A DNA stretch of 64,000 bases from Rhizobium pisi. Its GTDB lineage: Bacteria; Pseudomonadota; Alphaproteobacteria; Rhizobiales; Rhizobiaceae. Both the position numbers and the translations under genes were made by a program. The notes under the pieces were generated by a model. That model was not told where the DNA came from. It worked only from the letters and a program-made list of their open reading frames with translations, and did no database searches. Shown in pieces: positions 44,280-53,375 of this stretch (within the stretch, counting starts at the first letter, position 1; every line of letters begins with the position of its first letter). The stretch is from positions 1-64,000 of the forward strand of contig NZ_RJJT01000014.1 in assembly GCF_003938655.1 (NCBI RefSeq), in the 5' to 3' direction.

Positions 44280-45680
44280 TCAAACCTCGTCTTCCACACG
44301 CAGCGCTCCCTTCGACCCGGCGATGCGCGCGACCAGATCCGGCAGGCTCTCGACTTCGCTCCAGCGCCCGCCGGAGCCCTTCGGCAATTCGGCGGAGGCG
44401 GATGGAAGCAGCGCTGCAGAAAACCCCAGCTTCTCGGCTTCCTTGAGGCGCTGGCCGGTGTGCGCAACCGGCCGGATGGCGCCCGACAGGCTGACTTCGC
44501 CGAAATAGACGCAATCGGCGGGAAGGGCAATACCGGCAAGCGAGGAAACGAGCGCCGAGGCGACGGCGAGATCGGCCGCCGGTTCGGAGATGCGGTAACC
44601 GCCGGCAACATTGAGGTAGACGTCGTGCTGGCCGAGCCTCACGCCGCAATGGGCTTCCAGCACCGCGAGAATCATCGACAGACGGGCAGAGTCCCAGCCG
44701 ACCACGGCGCGCCGCGGCGTACCGAGCGAAGTCGGCGCCACCAGCGCCTGCACCTCGACGAGAATGGGGCGGGTGCCCTCCATGCCGGCAAAGACGGCGG
44801 CGCCCGGCGATTTTTCGTTGCGCTCGCCGAGGAAGAGCTCCGACGGGTTGGCGACTTCGCGTAAGCCTCCGTCGGACATTTCGAAGACGCCGATCTCGTC
44901 GGTCGGGCCGAAGCGGTTCTTGACGGTGCGCAGGATGCGGTAGTGATGCCCGCGATCGCCTTCGAAATAGAGCACGGCATCGACCATGTGCTCGACGACG
45001 CGCGGGCCTGCGATCTGCCCGTCCTTGGTCACATGCCCGACGAGCACCATGGCGGCCCCCGTCTGTTTCGCGAAGCGGATCATCGCCTGCACGCCGGTGC
45101 GCACCTGCGTCACCGTTCCCGGCGCGGATTCGGCCAGTTCGCTCCACAGCGTCTGGATCGAATCGATAATGACGAGATCCGGCCGCTTGCCCTCGGCGAG
45201 CGTCGCCAGAATATCCTCGACATTGGTCTCGGCCGCCAGCATCACGTCGGTATCGGCCGCTGCAAGGCGCTGCGCCCGCAGCCGGACCTGCGCCACGGCT
45301 TCCTCGCCGGAGACGTAGATGATCTTGTGGCCACGCCGCGCAAGGGCGGCTGCCGCCTGCATCAGCAAGGTCGATTTGCCGATGCCGGGATCGCCGCCGA
45401 TCAGCACCGCCGACCCGCGCACGAAGCCGCCGCCGAGCGCCCGGTCGAGTTCCGACATGGCGGTGTGGATGCGCGGCGCTTCTTCGATCTCGCCCGACAG
45501 CGCCGTCAGCGCCACCGGCCGGCCCTTCTTCGGCGTCTTGCCCGGACCGGAGCCGATCCCGCCCATCGGGTCTTCTTCGACGATGGTGTTCCACTCGCCG
45601 CAGTTCTCGCATTTGCCGGCCCAGCGGTTATGGATCGTGCCGCAATTCTGGCAGATGAATTGTGTCCTGGCCTTCGCCAT
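44280..45680 (-). CDS. radA: DNA repair protein RadA
   Basis: A 466-residue RecA-like ATPase that drives branch migration in recombination. The N-terminal zinc finger is CQNCGTIHNRWAGKCENC, Walker A is GGDPGIGKST, the KNRFG motif is present and a Lon-protease-like C-terminal domain follows (GAAVFAGMEGTRPILVEVQAL, GEVSLSGAIRP). An AAAGAG site precedes the ATG. The order radA, cvpA, purF runs in one direction and may be partly co-transcribed. Confidence 0.95.
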   Translation of the reverse strand: MAKARTQFICQNCGTIHNRWAGKCENCGEWNTIVEEDPMGGIGSGPGKTPKKGRPVALTALSGEIEEAPRIHTAMSELDRALGGGFVRGSAVLIGGDPGIGKSTLLMQAAAALARRGHKIIYVSGEEAVAQVRLRAQRLAAADTDVMLAAETNVEDILATLAEGKRPDLVIIDSIQTLWSELAESAPGTVTQVRTGVQAMIRFAKQTGAAMVLVGHVTKDGQIAGPRVVEHMVDAVLYFEGDRGHHYRILRTVKNRFGPTDEIGVFEMSDGGLREVANPSELFLGERNEKSPGAAVFAGMEGTRPILVEVQALVAPTSLGTPRRAVVGWDSARLSMILAVLEAHCGVRLGQHDVYLNVAGGYRISEPAADLAVASALVSSLAGIALPADCVYFGEVSLSGAIRPVAHTGQRLKEAEKLGFSAALLPSASAELPKGSGGRWSEVESLPDLVARIAGSKGALRVEDEV

Positions 45681-45844
45681 CAGTTACTCTTTCAGTCCGG
45701 GTTCCCGAGTGAAGCAGACACGCCGCTTCATCGAATCATTGTGGTGCTTGAGATAATGGCTATCACGACGGATCAAAACTAATGATTTCCCCATCAGTGC
45801 GCCGGTGCCTATCCTTTGTCTCTGCTCATCCGGAACGGTGGAAG

Positions 45845-46480
45845 ATGTTCGATTATTCGCTCACGCATTGGCTTGCATTTCTGTCGGCGGCGGTTTTGCT
45901 CAACCTCTCGCCCGGTCCCGACATCGCCTTCATCCTCGGTCACACGATGAAAAGCGGAAAACGCGCCGGTTTTTCCGCATTGTTCGGCGTCTGGTCCGGC
46001 GCGTGTCTGCATGTAATGATGGCCGCACTCGGCCTCTCCGCCGTGCTTGCCGCTTCCGCCGCCGCCTTCTCCGCGGTCAAATGGATCGGCGCCGCCTATC
46101 TCGTCTGGCTGGGCATCCAGGCGTTGCGCGCCAGCGGCGGGAGTGGCCTGGTAAAAGCTGCCGGCGAAAAAATGCCGATCGCGAAGATCTACCGGCAGGG
46201 AATCCTGGTGTCGCTGCTCAATCCGAAAGTGGCGATCTTCTTCCTTGCCTTCCTGCCGCAGTTCGTCGTCGAAGGGGCAGGGCCGACATGGGCCCAGCTC
46301 ATGCTCCATGGCGGGCTCATTATCGTCGTTGCTGCCTTCATCGAACCGCCGCTCGTCCTGCTCGGAGGGCGGCTTGCCGACGCACTCCGGAACAATCAAA
46401 GGATCGGTCTGTGGCTCGATCGTGGTCTGGGCGCGCTTTTCGTGGCGCTCGGCGTCCGCCTTGCTCTCAGCAGCCGCTGA
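45845..46480 (+). CDS. LysE-family amino-acid exporter
   Basis: A 211-residue inner-membrane protein with six predicted helices. It has the LysE/RhtB landmarks LSPGPDIAFILGHTM near residue 25 and GAAYLVWLGIQALR, and NPKVAIFFLAFLPQF. Substrates are likely amino acids or analogues. The start at 45845 (MFDYSLTHWLAFL) is preferred over a 45782 ATG, which adds a polar peptide. It is convergent with alr, with a 10-nt gap. Confidence 0.88.
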   Translation: MFDYSLTHWLAFLSAAVLLNLSPGPDIAFILGHTMKSGKRAGFSALFGVWSGACLHVMMAALGLSAVLAASAAAFSAVKWIGAAYLVWLGIQALRASGGSGLVKAAGEKMPIAKIYRQGILVSLLNPKVAIFFLAFLPQFVVEGAGPTWAQLMLHGGLIIVVAAFIEPPLVLLGGRLADALRNNQRIGLWLDRGLGALFVALGVRLALSSR

Positions 46481-46490
46481 TAGGCGAACC

Positions 46491-47654
46491 CTACTCCTCG
46501 GCTACATAGCGCCTCTCGTGGCGCAGCCCCATGCTTGTCAGGATCTCGTATCCGATCGTGCCGGCCGCCCGCGCTACCTCGTCGAGGGCCATGTTCTTGC
46601 CGAACAGCTCGACATAATCCCCGGAGCGCACCGCATTCTCAGGCAGGTCGGTGATGTCAAAGATGGTCAGATCCATGGTGATCCGGCCCGCGACCGGCAC
46701 CTTGTGACCGGCGATAAAGCCTTGCCCGCCCTGCGACACCACCTGGCGCAGCGGCACGCCGCCGCTCGACTGGCTGCGCATGTAGCCGTCGGCATAACCG
46801 GCCGAGGCGACCGCCAGCCGGCTTTCGCGATGAAGCTGCAGCGCCCGCCCGTAGCTGACGGTCTCACCCGCCTCGACGGTGCGCACCTGGATGATGCGCG
46901 CTTCCGCCGTCGCGACCGGCCGCATCGGGTTCGCCATGCCGCTGACCGCTTCGCCGCCATAGAGCGAGATGCCGGGACGGGTCAGGTCGAAGTGGTAGTC
47001 CTCGCCGAGAAAGATGCCGGCCGAGGCGGCAAGACTTGAATCGATGCCTTCATAGGCGGCGCTAACCCTGCGGAATGATTCGAGCTGTCGCCGGTTCATC
47101 GCATGGGTGGGATCGTCGCCGCAGGAGAGATGGCTCATGACGAGTACAGGCGCGAAGCTCGCCGGCCGCGAGACGTCGTCGGCGAGCGCCAGCGCATCGT
47201 CGATGCGCAGTCCCAGCCGATTGAAGCCCGTATCGACATGCAGCGCGCAGGGGTAGTCGCCGTAATCGGCAAGCACCGCCATCCAGAAGGCGAGCTGTTC
47301 GTCGGAGGAAATCACCGGCACCAGATCGTTGTCGAAGAAGCGCCGCTCAGTGCCCGGCCATATGCCCGAAAGCACGAAGATGCGCGCCTCGGGCGCATAA
47401 AGGCGAAGCGTCACCCCTTCGTCGACGGTCGCGACGAAGAAATCCCGCGCGCCCGCGAGATAGAGGGCTTCGCCGGCATCCTCGATCCCCATGCCATAGG
47501 CGTCCGCCTTGACGACGGCTGCGGCGCGCGCGGCACCCGAGCGGCGCGCCATGTCGCGCCAGTTCTCCGTGAGTGCCGTCAGGTCGACGGTCAGCCGCAG
47601 GCCTGCGGAAGCGAAAAGATCGTCGTCTTCGAAGGGGATAGGAAAATCTGTCAT
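46491..47654 (-). CDS. alr: Alanine racemase
   Basis: Converts L- to D-alanine for peptidoglycan. The 387-residue PLP enzyme has Lys49 in AVVKADAYGMG, a conserved FxxxTVDEG-type region (ATVDEGVTLRLY), SHLSCGDD, and the second-site Tyr region GISLYGG and SYGRAL. An N-terminal acidic stretch FPIPFEDDDLF precedes the barrel. It is divergent from the AraC gene across a 154-bp gap that includes the shared 20-bp operator. Confidence 0.93.
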   Translation of the reverse strand: MTDFPIPFEDDDLFASAGLRLTVDLTALTENWRDMARRSGAARAAAVVKADAYGMGIEDAGEALYLAGARDFFVATVDEGVTLRLYAPEARIFVLSGIWPGTERRFFDNDLVPVISSDEQLAFWMAVLADYGDYPCALHVDTGFNRLGLRIDDALALADDVSRPASFAPVLVMSHLSCGDDPTHAMNRRQLESFRRVSAAYEGIDSSLAASAGIFLGEDYHFDLTRPGISLYGGEAVSGMANPMRPVATAEARIIQVRTVEAGETVSYGRALQLHRESRLAVASAGYADGYMRSQSSGGVPLRQVVSQGGQGFIAGHKVPVAGRITMDLTIFDITDLPENAVRSGDYVELFGKNMALDEVARAAGTIGYEILTSMGLRHERRYVAEE

Positions 47655-47758
47655 GAACCGCCGTGAAGAAATGAAGGGAGAACCAGTTCACCCAGTCTAA
47701 AGAGCATTGTGACGAAGGGAAAGCGCCGGCGATCACATACCGCCGTTTGAAGCCTGCA

Positions 47759-47778
47759 TGATCACTTTTGTTCAAGAC
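47759..47778 (+). promoter_or_regulatory. Putative AraC operator, copy 1 (upstream of the araC-type gene)
   Basis: The 17-base core TGATCACTTTTGTTCAA lies 31-50 nt before the araC-type start. It recurs at 48664 before azlC. A -10-like GCTAAT follows the 20-bp site by 15 nt, as GCTACT does at the second site, so the operator would overlap the -35 region. Confidence 0.6.
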
Positions 47779-47808
47779 GCATGCCGCCTTCCGCGCTAAT
47801 CTCGCCGG

Positions 47809-48666
47809 ATGCAGAACGTATCGCAGAAAGAAGCGGCGGAGGCCATGCCGCTTGCCAATGTGGAATCGGCCCGCTTCTGGCGGGACAGCCGCTTTCGCGA
47901 CATGGAGTGCCTGAGCGCCACCTTCCTCACGCATGAATATGCGCCGCATGCGCACGATACATTCAGCATCGGCGCGATAGAAAGCGGCAGCCAGATCGCC
48001 ACGCTGAGCGGCAGGCGGGAGGAAACCGGCCCGGGCGACCTCTATCTTATCGATCCCGGCGTCATTCATGACGGCACCCCCGGCGGCGAGGGATATCGCT
48101 ACCGCATGATCTATCCTGACATGAAGCTGTTCATCGATATTCTGGAAGATGTGACGGGCAGGGCGTTCCACGCGACACCGTCCTTTTCCGGCTGGCTTCC
48201 GCGCGATCCACAGCTCGCCAATGCCTTTCATGCCGCCCATCGCACGCTCGAAAGGGGCGCCGGTGCGCTGGAGTCCGATGAAAGCATGTTCACGGTGCTG
48301 GCGGCGATCTTTGCGCGTCACGGCAGCACCATCGTCGTGCCTGTCGATACGCAGGAGCGAAGCGCCGTTGCCCGCGCCCGCGAATACCTCATCGAGAACT
48401 TCGACAGCGACGTCGGGCTCGAGGAATTGGCCGGAGTGGCGGCCTTGAGCCGCGCTCACCTCATCCGCGCTTTCCGCAAGGAATACCACATCACGCCGCA
48501 TGCCTTCCTGACGGACCGGCGCGTACAGGTGGCTCGCCGGCTGCTGCGGCAGGGGCGCATGCCGGCCGATATCGGACTTGAGTGCGGTTTTGCCGATCAG
48601 GCGCATTTCACCCGGCACTTCAAGGCGCGCACGGGCGTAACGCCCGGTCAATTCCGCACGGGCTGA
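47809..48666 (+). CDS. AraC-family transcriptional regulator
   Basis: A 285-residue regulator. The N-terminal half is a cupin-type sensor (HAHDTFSIGAIESGSQ, YLIDPGVIHDG) and the C-terminal 100 residues hold two helix-turn-helix motifs (GLEELAGVAALSRAHLIRAF; DIGLECGFADQAHFTRHFKARTG). It ends 67 nt before azlC and shares an operator-like site with it, so it probably controls the azlCD exporter and itself. The ribosome site is weak. The effector may be a branched-chain amino acid or related compound (inference). Confidence 0.9.
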   Translation: MQNVSQKEAAEAMPLANVESARFWRDSRFRDMECLSATFLTHEYAPHAHDTFSIGAIESGSQIATLSGRREETGPGDLYLIDPGVIHDGTPGGEGYRYRMIYPDMKLFIDILEDVTGRAFHATPSFSGWLPRDPQLANAFHAAHRTLERGAGALESDESMFTVLAAIFARHGSTIVVPVDTQERSAVARAREYLIENFDSDVGLEELAGVAALSRAHLIRAFRKEYHITPHAFLTDRRVQVARRLLRQGRMPADIGLECGFADQAHFTRHFKARTGVTPGQFRTG

Positions 48667-48683
48667 TCACTTTCGTTCAATAC
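48664..48683 (+). promoter_or_regulatory. Putative AraC operator, copy 2 (upstream of azlC)
   Basis: TGATCACTTTCGTTCAA differs from the copy at 47759 by one base over 17, and agreement continues to 18 of 20. It overlaps the araC-type stop codon and lies 51-70 nt before azlC. GCTACT follows at the same 15-nt spacing. Confidence 0.6.
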
Positions 48684-48733
48684 GGCCATGTCATGCTGGG
48701 CTACTGCTTGGCGATCTCAATCAGGAGGTTGCC

Positions 48734-49438
48734 ATGTTGCAGCAAAGCCGGCCGGCCGGCGAATTTCTTGCCGGAATACGCGCCATCTTTCCGCTTGTCA
48801 TCGCCGTGATTCCGATCGGTCTGGTTTTCGGCGCGGTTTCCGCCACCAAAGGTCTTTCGGCCTTGGAAACAACGCTGATGAGCGCGCTGGTCTTTGCCGG
48901 CGGCTCGCAGTTCGTGGCAATGGACATATGGACGCATCCGGCAAGCTGGATCGGCGTCGGCTTCGCAGCGTTGTTGGTCAACATCCGCCACGTGCTGATG
49001 AGCGCCTCCATCGGCACGAAGATGCAGTCCTTCTCCACCATCAGACGCTATGCCGCCATGCTGTTCCTTGCCGACGAGCTCTGGGCCATGGCGGAGTTCC
49101 GCGCCGGTAGTGGAACGCTGACGCCGGCCTGGTATGCCGGCATCGTCACGCCGTTTTACGCCGCCTGGGTCGGTTCTTCGCTTGCAGGCGCATTGCTTGG
49201 CGCCTTTCTGGGCGATCCGGCGGTCATCGGTCTCGACTTCGCCTTTCCTGCCGTCTTTGTCGTGCTGGTCATGGGCTTCTGGAAGGGGCCGGAAACGGGC
49301 GCCATCCTGGCCGCGAGCGGAGTTGCGGCCGTTGCCACCCATCATTTCGTGCCGGGCGTCTGGTATATCGCAGCCGGCGCGTTGGCCGGACTGGCGATGG
49401 CCCTCTGGAAGGGCAAGGTACGGGAGCAGGCCGCATGA
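48734..49438 (+). CDS. azlC: AzlC-family branched-chain amino-acid exporter subunit
   Basis: A 234-residue inner-membrane protein with seven to eight helices. FGAVSATKGLSALETTLMSALVFAGGSQFVAMD and LLVNIRHVLMSAS are AzlC signatures. With AzlD it exports branched-chain amino acids or analogues. AGGAGG sits 7 nt before the ATG. Its stop overlaps the azlD start by 4 nt. A shared operator with the upstream AraC-type gene suggests local control. Confidence 0.92.
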   Translation: MLQQSRPAGEFLAGIRAIFPLVIAVIPIGLVFGAVSATKGLSALETTLMSALVFAGGSQFVAMDIWTHPASWIGVGFAALLVNIRHVLMSASIGTKMQSFSTIRRYAAMLFLADELWAMAEFRAGSGTLTPAWYAGIVTPFYAAWVGSSLAGALLGAFLGDPAVIGLDFAFPAVFVVLVMGFWKGPETGAILAASGVAAVATHHFVPGVWYIAAGALAGLAMALWKGKVREQAA

Positions 49439-49737
49439 CGCTCGATATCAATACCCTGCTTGCCATCCTCGCGATGGCGCTTGCGACGATTTCCACGCGC
49501 ATCAGCGGTCTCGTCCTCATCCGTCATATAAAGCTGGACGAGCGCTGGAAAACGGCAATCGAGGCGATCCCACCGGCGGTGCTGATGGCCGTAATAGCCC
49601 CGACCGCCTTTGCGACCGGCTGGGCGGAAACACTGGCATGCGCCGCAACGGCGCTCGCCGCCCGCCGGCTGCCGATGCTTGCCAGCGTAACCCTCGGCGT
49701 CGCGACCGTGGCCCTGTTGCGGGCCGCAGGTTTCTAA
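49435..49737 (+). CDS. azlD: AzlD-family exporter partner subunit
   Basis: A 100-residue membrane protein with three to four helices and the AzlD text TRISGLVLIRHIKLDERWKTAIEAIPPAVLMAVIAP. It works as a pair with AzlC. The ATG overlaps azlC (ATGA), giving translational coupling. It is convergent with dnaB, 25 nt away, and no terminator was seen between them. Confidence 0.9.
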   Translation: MTLDINTLLAILAMALATISTRISGLVLIRHIKLDERWKTAIEAIPPAVLMAVIAPTAFATGWAETLACAATALAARRLPMLASVTLGVATVALLRAAGF

Positions 49738-49762
49738 AGGGATATTGACCCGGAAAACCGCG

Positions 49763-51265
49763 TCAATGTTCCTCGTACTGTGTGAAAGAGGGATCGGCGA
49801 GATCTGCAAACCGCGTGAATTCCGCCTGGAAGGCGAGCTTCACCGTGCCTGTCGGTCCGTGGCGCTGCTTGGCGATGATGACGTCGGCCGTGCCCTTCAC
49901 CTTGTCGAACAGTGCTTCCCATTCCGGATATTTCGGATCGTGGGGATCGCGCGGCTCCTGGTTCTTGACGTAATATTCCTCGCGGAACACGAAAAGCACG
50001 ACGTCGGCGTCCTGCTCGATCGAGCCGGATTCGCGAAGGTCGGAGAGCTGCGGACGCTTGTCGTCACGGCTTTCCACCTGGCGCGAGAGCTGTGACAGCG
50101 CGATGATCGGTACGTTGAGCTCCTTGCCGAGCGCCTTCAGGCCAGTGGTGATCTGAGTGATTTCCTGGACGCGGTTGTCGCTTGACTTACCCGAGCCGGT
50201 CATCAGCTGCACGTAGTCGACGACGAGCACGTCGAGGCCGCGCTGGCGCTTGAGGCGGCGCGCCCGCGCCGAAAGCTGGGCAATCGAGATGCCGCCCGTC
50301 TGGTCGATGTAAAGCGGCACCTTCTGCATCATCATCGAGCAGGCGACGAGCTTTTCGAAATCGGCATCGTTGATGTCGCCGCGGCGAATCTTCGAGGAGG
50401 AGACTTCCGTCTGCTCGGAGATGATACGGGTGGCGAGCTGTTCGGACGACATTTCGAGCGAGTAGAAGCCGACGACGCCGCCGTTCTTGGCCTTCATGCT
50501 GCCGTCCGACTGTACTTCGCCCTCGTAGGCGGCCGCGATGTTGTAGGCAATGTTTGTTGCCAGCGATGTCTTGCCCATACCGGGGCGTCCGGCAAGGATG
50601 ATCAAGTCCGAACGCTGCAGGCCGCCCATCTTGGAGTCGAGCGAATGGATGCCGGTGGAAATGCCGGAAAGCCCACCGTCGCGTTCCTTGGCGACAGCCG
50701 CCATGTCGATGGCGAGCGCCACGGCATCGTTGAAGGACTGGAAACCGCCATCGTAGCGGCCGTTTTCCGCCAGTTCGAAGAGGCGGCGTTCGGTATCCTC
50801 GATCTGCGACTGCGGCGGCATGTCGAGCGGCGCGTCATAGGCGATGTTGACGACGTCCTCGCCGATGGTGATCAGCGCTCGGCGCAGCGCCAGATCGTAG
50901 ATCGCCCGGCCGTAGTCCTCGGCATTGATGACGGTGACGGCATTGCTGACGAGGCTCGCCAGATATTGCGAAACCGTCATGTCACCGACCTTCTCGTCGG
51001 CCTTCAGGAAGGTCTTGATCGTCACCGGATTGGCGATCTTGCCCATGCGGATGATATCGCCGGCAACCTCGAAGATCTTCCGGTGCAGCGGCTCGTAGAG
51101 ATGGATCGGCTTCAGGAAGTCCGACACCCGGTAATAGGCGTCGTTGTTCATGAGGATGGCACCCAGAAGCGCCTGCTCGGCTTCAATGTTGTTGGGTGCT
51201 TCGCGATAATGCTGCTCCGACGGAGCAACGGCTGCAATCTTTCGAGCGGCGTCGTTCATCATCAT
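49763..51265 (-). CDS. dnaB: Replicative DNA helicase DnaB
   Basis: The hexameric 5'-3' helicase at the replication fork. About 500 residues: an N-terminal DnaG-interacting domain (REAPNNIEAEQALLGAIL), then a RecA-like motor with Walker A AGRPGMGKTS, GFYSLEMSSEQL, Walker B LDVLVVDYVQLM and SQLSRQVESRDDKRP. No intein is seen. Three tandem ATGs at 51265, 51262 and 51259 are possible starts; the first is taken, over an upstream TTG. A 367-bp gap to rplI follows upstream. Confidence 0.96.
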   Translation of the reverse strand: MMMNDAARKIAAVAPSEQHYREAPNNIEAEQALLGAILMNNDAYYRVSDFLKPIHLYEPLHRKIFEVAGDIIRMGKIANPVTIKTFLKADEKVGDMTVSQYLASLVSNAVTVINAEDYGRAIYDLALRRALITIGEDVVNIAYDAPLDMPPQSQIEDTERRLFELAENGRYDGGFQSFNDAVALAIDMAAVAKERDGGLSGISTGIHSLDSKMGGLQRSDLIILAGRPGMGKTSLATNIAYNIAAAYEGEVQSDGSMKAKNGGVVGFYSLEMSSEQLATRIISEQTEVSSSKIRRGDINDADFEKLVACSMMMQKVPLYIDQTGGISIAQLSARARRLKRQRGLDVLVVDYVQLMTGSGKSSDNRVQEITQITTGLKALGKELNVPIIALSQLSRQVESRDDKRPQLSDLRESGSIEQDADVVLFVFREEYYVKNQEPRDPHDPKYPEWEALFDKVKGTADVIIAKQRHGPTGTVKLAFQAEFTRFADLADPSFTQYEEH

Positions 51266-51632
51266 CCGTTCTGTTTTTTCCAACTCCGGATTTGCAATTC
51301 CGGATGGAGAAAATCAAGGGCCCGCGAAAGGGGCGGGGGCTCGCTTTGCCTAAATACTGAACGCTGTGCCCATTGTTCGACTTCTCCACAGTCCCGGGCG
51401 ACGAAAAGGAGAAATACTGGCAGTGTCACCCGCACGACACGGTTTGGCGCGACTCACGCCCATCCGTTCCGGAGAAGCATAGTCTAGCGCGACGACATCA
51501 GACCCGCAGCAAAAACATCCCCAAATCCCCTTTAAAAAAACCAACCTACGGCTGCCTCCTGTCAGGTGGATGGAAACGAAAAAGCCCGGCGCGGTGGCCG
51601 GGCTTTCCTGTCGCGGATGACTCCGGCGAGAA
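51266..51632. other. Intergenic region between dnaB and rplI
   Basis: This 367-bp gap holds the rplI terminator near 51577-51610 and the dnaB promoter region. A GC-rich inverted repeat (cccgc...gcggg) lies near 51320-51345. The fragments of open frame here overlap in several frames, with no ribosome site or family match, so no gene is called. Confidence 0.6.
51577..51610 (-). terminator. Rho-independent terminator of the rpsF-rpsR-rplI cluster
   Basis: A strong stem aaagcccggc / gccgggcttt lies just past the rplI stop. Read on the minus strand it ends in a run of T (gctttttcg), matching the ribosomal-protein transcript direction. Confidence 0.85.
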
Positions 51633-52211
51633 TTATGCTTCGTCTTCGTCGACGCCGTCGGCTTCCGGATCGAAGAAATCCTCAGGACGCAGCGCGTCTT
51701 CGTCGACGCCGTAGATTGCGTCGACCGAGGTGAGTTCTTCGCCCTTGGCCTGACGCTCTGCCTCTTCGGCGGAACGGGCAACGTTCAGTTCGACGTGGAT
51801 TTCGACTTCGGCATGCAGCTGCAGCTCGACCTTGTGCAGGCCGATCGCCTTGATCGGCGTGTTGAGGTGAACCTGGTTGCGGCCGATGTTGAAGCCTTCG
51901 GCAGCGAGGATCTCGACGACGTCACGGGCAGCGACAGAACCGTAGAGCTGGCCGGTTTCGCCGGCGGAACGCACGACGATGAAGGACTTGCCGTCGAGAA
52001 CGTCGGCGACCTTCTGGGCTTCCGACTTGCGCTCGAGGTTGCGGGCTTCGAGCGTCGCGCGCTCGGCTTCGAAGCGGGTCTTGTTTGCTGCGTTGGCGCG
52101 CAGCGCCTTGCCGAGCGGCAGCAGGTAGTTACGGGCAAAGCCGTCGCGAACCTTTACGGTTTCGCCCATCTGGCCGAGCTTGGAGATGCGTTCGAGAAGG
52201 ATGACTTCCAT
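51633..52211 (-). CDS. rplI: 50S ribosomal protein L9
   Basis: Binds 23S rRNA with its N-domain and projects from the subunit. The N-terminus MEVILLERISKLGQMGETVKVRDGFARNYLLP is diagnostic. At 192 residues it has an acidic C-terminal extension (DALRPEDFFDPEADGVDEDEA) beyond the E. coli length of 149, common in Rhizobiales. AAGGA precedes the ATG. It is separated from rpsR by the DUF2232 gene. Confidence 0.96.
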   Translation of the reverse strand: MEVILLERISKLGQMGETVKVRDGFARNYLLPLGKALRANAANKTRFEAERATLEARNLERKSEAQKVADVLDGKSFIVVRSAGETGQLYGSVAARDVVEILAAEGFNIGRNQVHLNTPIKAIGLHKVELQLHAEVEIHVELNVARSAEEAERQAKGEELTSVDAIYGVDEDALRPEDFFDPEADGVDEDEA

Positions 52212-52232
52212 TTTCTTTTCCTTTCTTGTGTC

Positions 52233-53219
52233 TCAGATTTTCGTATCGGATTGTTTGGGGGCATCGGCATCTTTCGTCGGGGTCAGCGCGATCGCCTTGC
52301 GCGTATCGCTGAGACCCAGGACGAGGATGAGGAAAACTGGCAGAAGCATGAGCATCGAAGCCAGATAGCAGAGGATGAGAGCCGGTATGCGCCAATCCTT
52401 GCCGCGTGTGCGGAAATGAAGGGAGGCGAAGCCGGAGAGCATGAAACCCGCGCCGAAGGTGCCGATCACGGTGGCGCCGACCAGCGCCGGAACGCCGCCG
52501 AAGAAGCAGGCAGCAAGCCCTGCCAGAAAGATGAAGATCGAATTGCGGTTCATGCGCAGCGATGAGGGAATGTCCTCGCGCGGGCGCAGGCCCCGGCCGG
52601 ACGCTGCAACGATGCGCACGGCGAAATAATAGGCGGCAAACAGCATGCTGACCCACATGCCGCCCTGCACGGCCGGCAGCATCAGCAGGATCAGCGATTT
52701 GGTCTGCGCGGTCGCCGCCGGATCGGGCAAGAATTCCGGCTGCTGCTGTTTGACCGAGGCGATTAGCAGATCGACGATCGGATCGGTGATCTCGGGCCCG
52801 TAGCCGATGATCACACCGATGACGATGACGGCGATCGTCACAAGACCGCAGAGATGCAGCAGGATATCGGAAAGCGGATACCAGGCAAGCAGATGGTCGG
52901 GGCCGCCAAGTTCGGAGGCGGGACGCGCCAGATTGGCGAGATGGCTGAGCCAGCCGGCCGGCAGCAGCGTCACCAGCGTCATGATCAGCGCAAAGGAAGG
53001 AGAGATGAAAACTGCGCCGAGCGCTGCCGCCGTGACGACGGCGGAGATTGCGGCGGCATTGCCCCAGCCGAGGCCGACGAGCAGGATCGGCAGCGCCGAG
53101 GCAGTGTAGAGAAGCGCGCTGAAAAACGACGGCTGCACGCTCGCGCCCAGCACCAGCAGGGCGGCAGTCAATCCGGCAAGTGCGCCGATCAGCAGCGTTC
53201 TAAGGTTCGGTCGTTTCAA
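52233..53219 (-). CDS. DUF2232 inner-membrane protein
   Basis: A 328-residue membrane protein with about eight helices (LLIGALAGLTAALLVLGASV; TASALPILLVGLGWG; AAISAVVTAAALGAVF; ...). It matches the DUF2232 family found between rpsR and rplI in many alphaproteobacteria; the function is unknown. The start is TTG at 53219 with AGGA upstream. Transcript continuity with rpsF-rpsR is uncertain because a hairpin lies between (see terminator at 53318). Confidence 0.88.
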   Translation of the reverse strand: MKRPNLRTLLIGALAGLTAALLVLGASVQPSFFSALLYTASALPILLVGLGWGNAAAISAVVTAAALGAVFISPSFALIMTLVTLLPAGWLSHLANLARPASELGGPDHLLAWYPLSDILLHLCGLVTIAVIVIGVIIGYGPEITDPIVDLLIASVKQQQPEFLPDPAATAQTKSLILLMLPAVQGGMWVSMLFAAYYFAVRIVAASGRGLRPREDIPSSLRMNRNSIFIFLAGLAACFFGGVPALVGATVIGTFGAGFMLSGFASLHFRTRGKDWRIPALILCYLASMLMLLPVFLILVLGLSDTRKAIALTPTKDADAPKQSDTKI

Positions 53220-53317
53220 GGTCGCTGTCCTGCTTCATCAAGCAGTTAGAGGATGTTCCGGAATCGAATTCTGAAACGTCTCAACATGGGTTTTAGGAGT
53301 TCCGATCCGCGCCCATC

Positions 53318-53353
53318 GCGAAAGGGAGAAGGGAAGGCACGAATGCCTTCCCT
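53318..53353 (-). terminator. Hairpin after rpsR (terminator or attenuator)
   Basis: The stem gggaaggca / tgccttccc has a 4-nt loop. Read on the minus strand it is followed by ttctccctttcgcg, with only a short T run. It could end or reduce transcription from rpsF-rpsR into DUF2232-rplI. Confidence 0.6.
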
Positions 53354-53375
53354 CAAAGGTGGTTACGTCAGCCGA

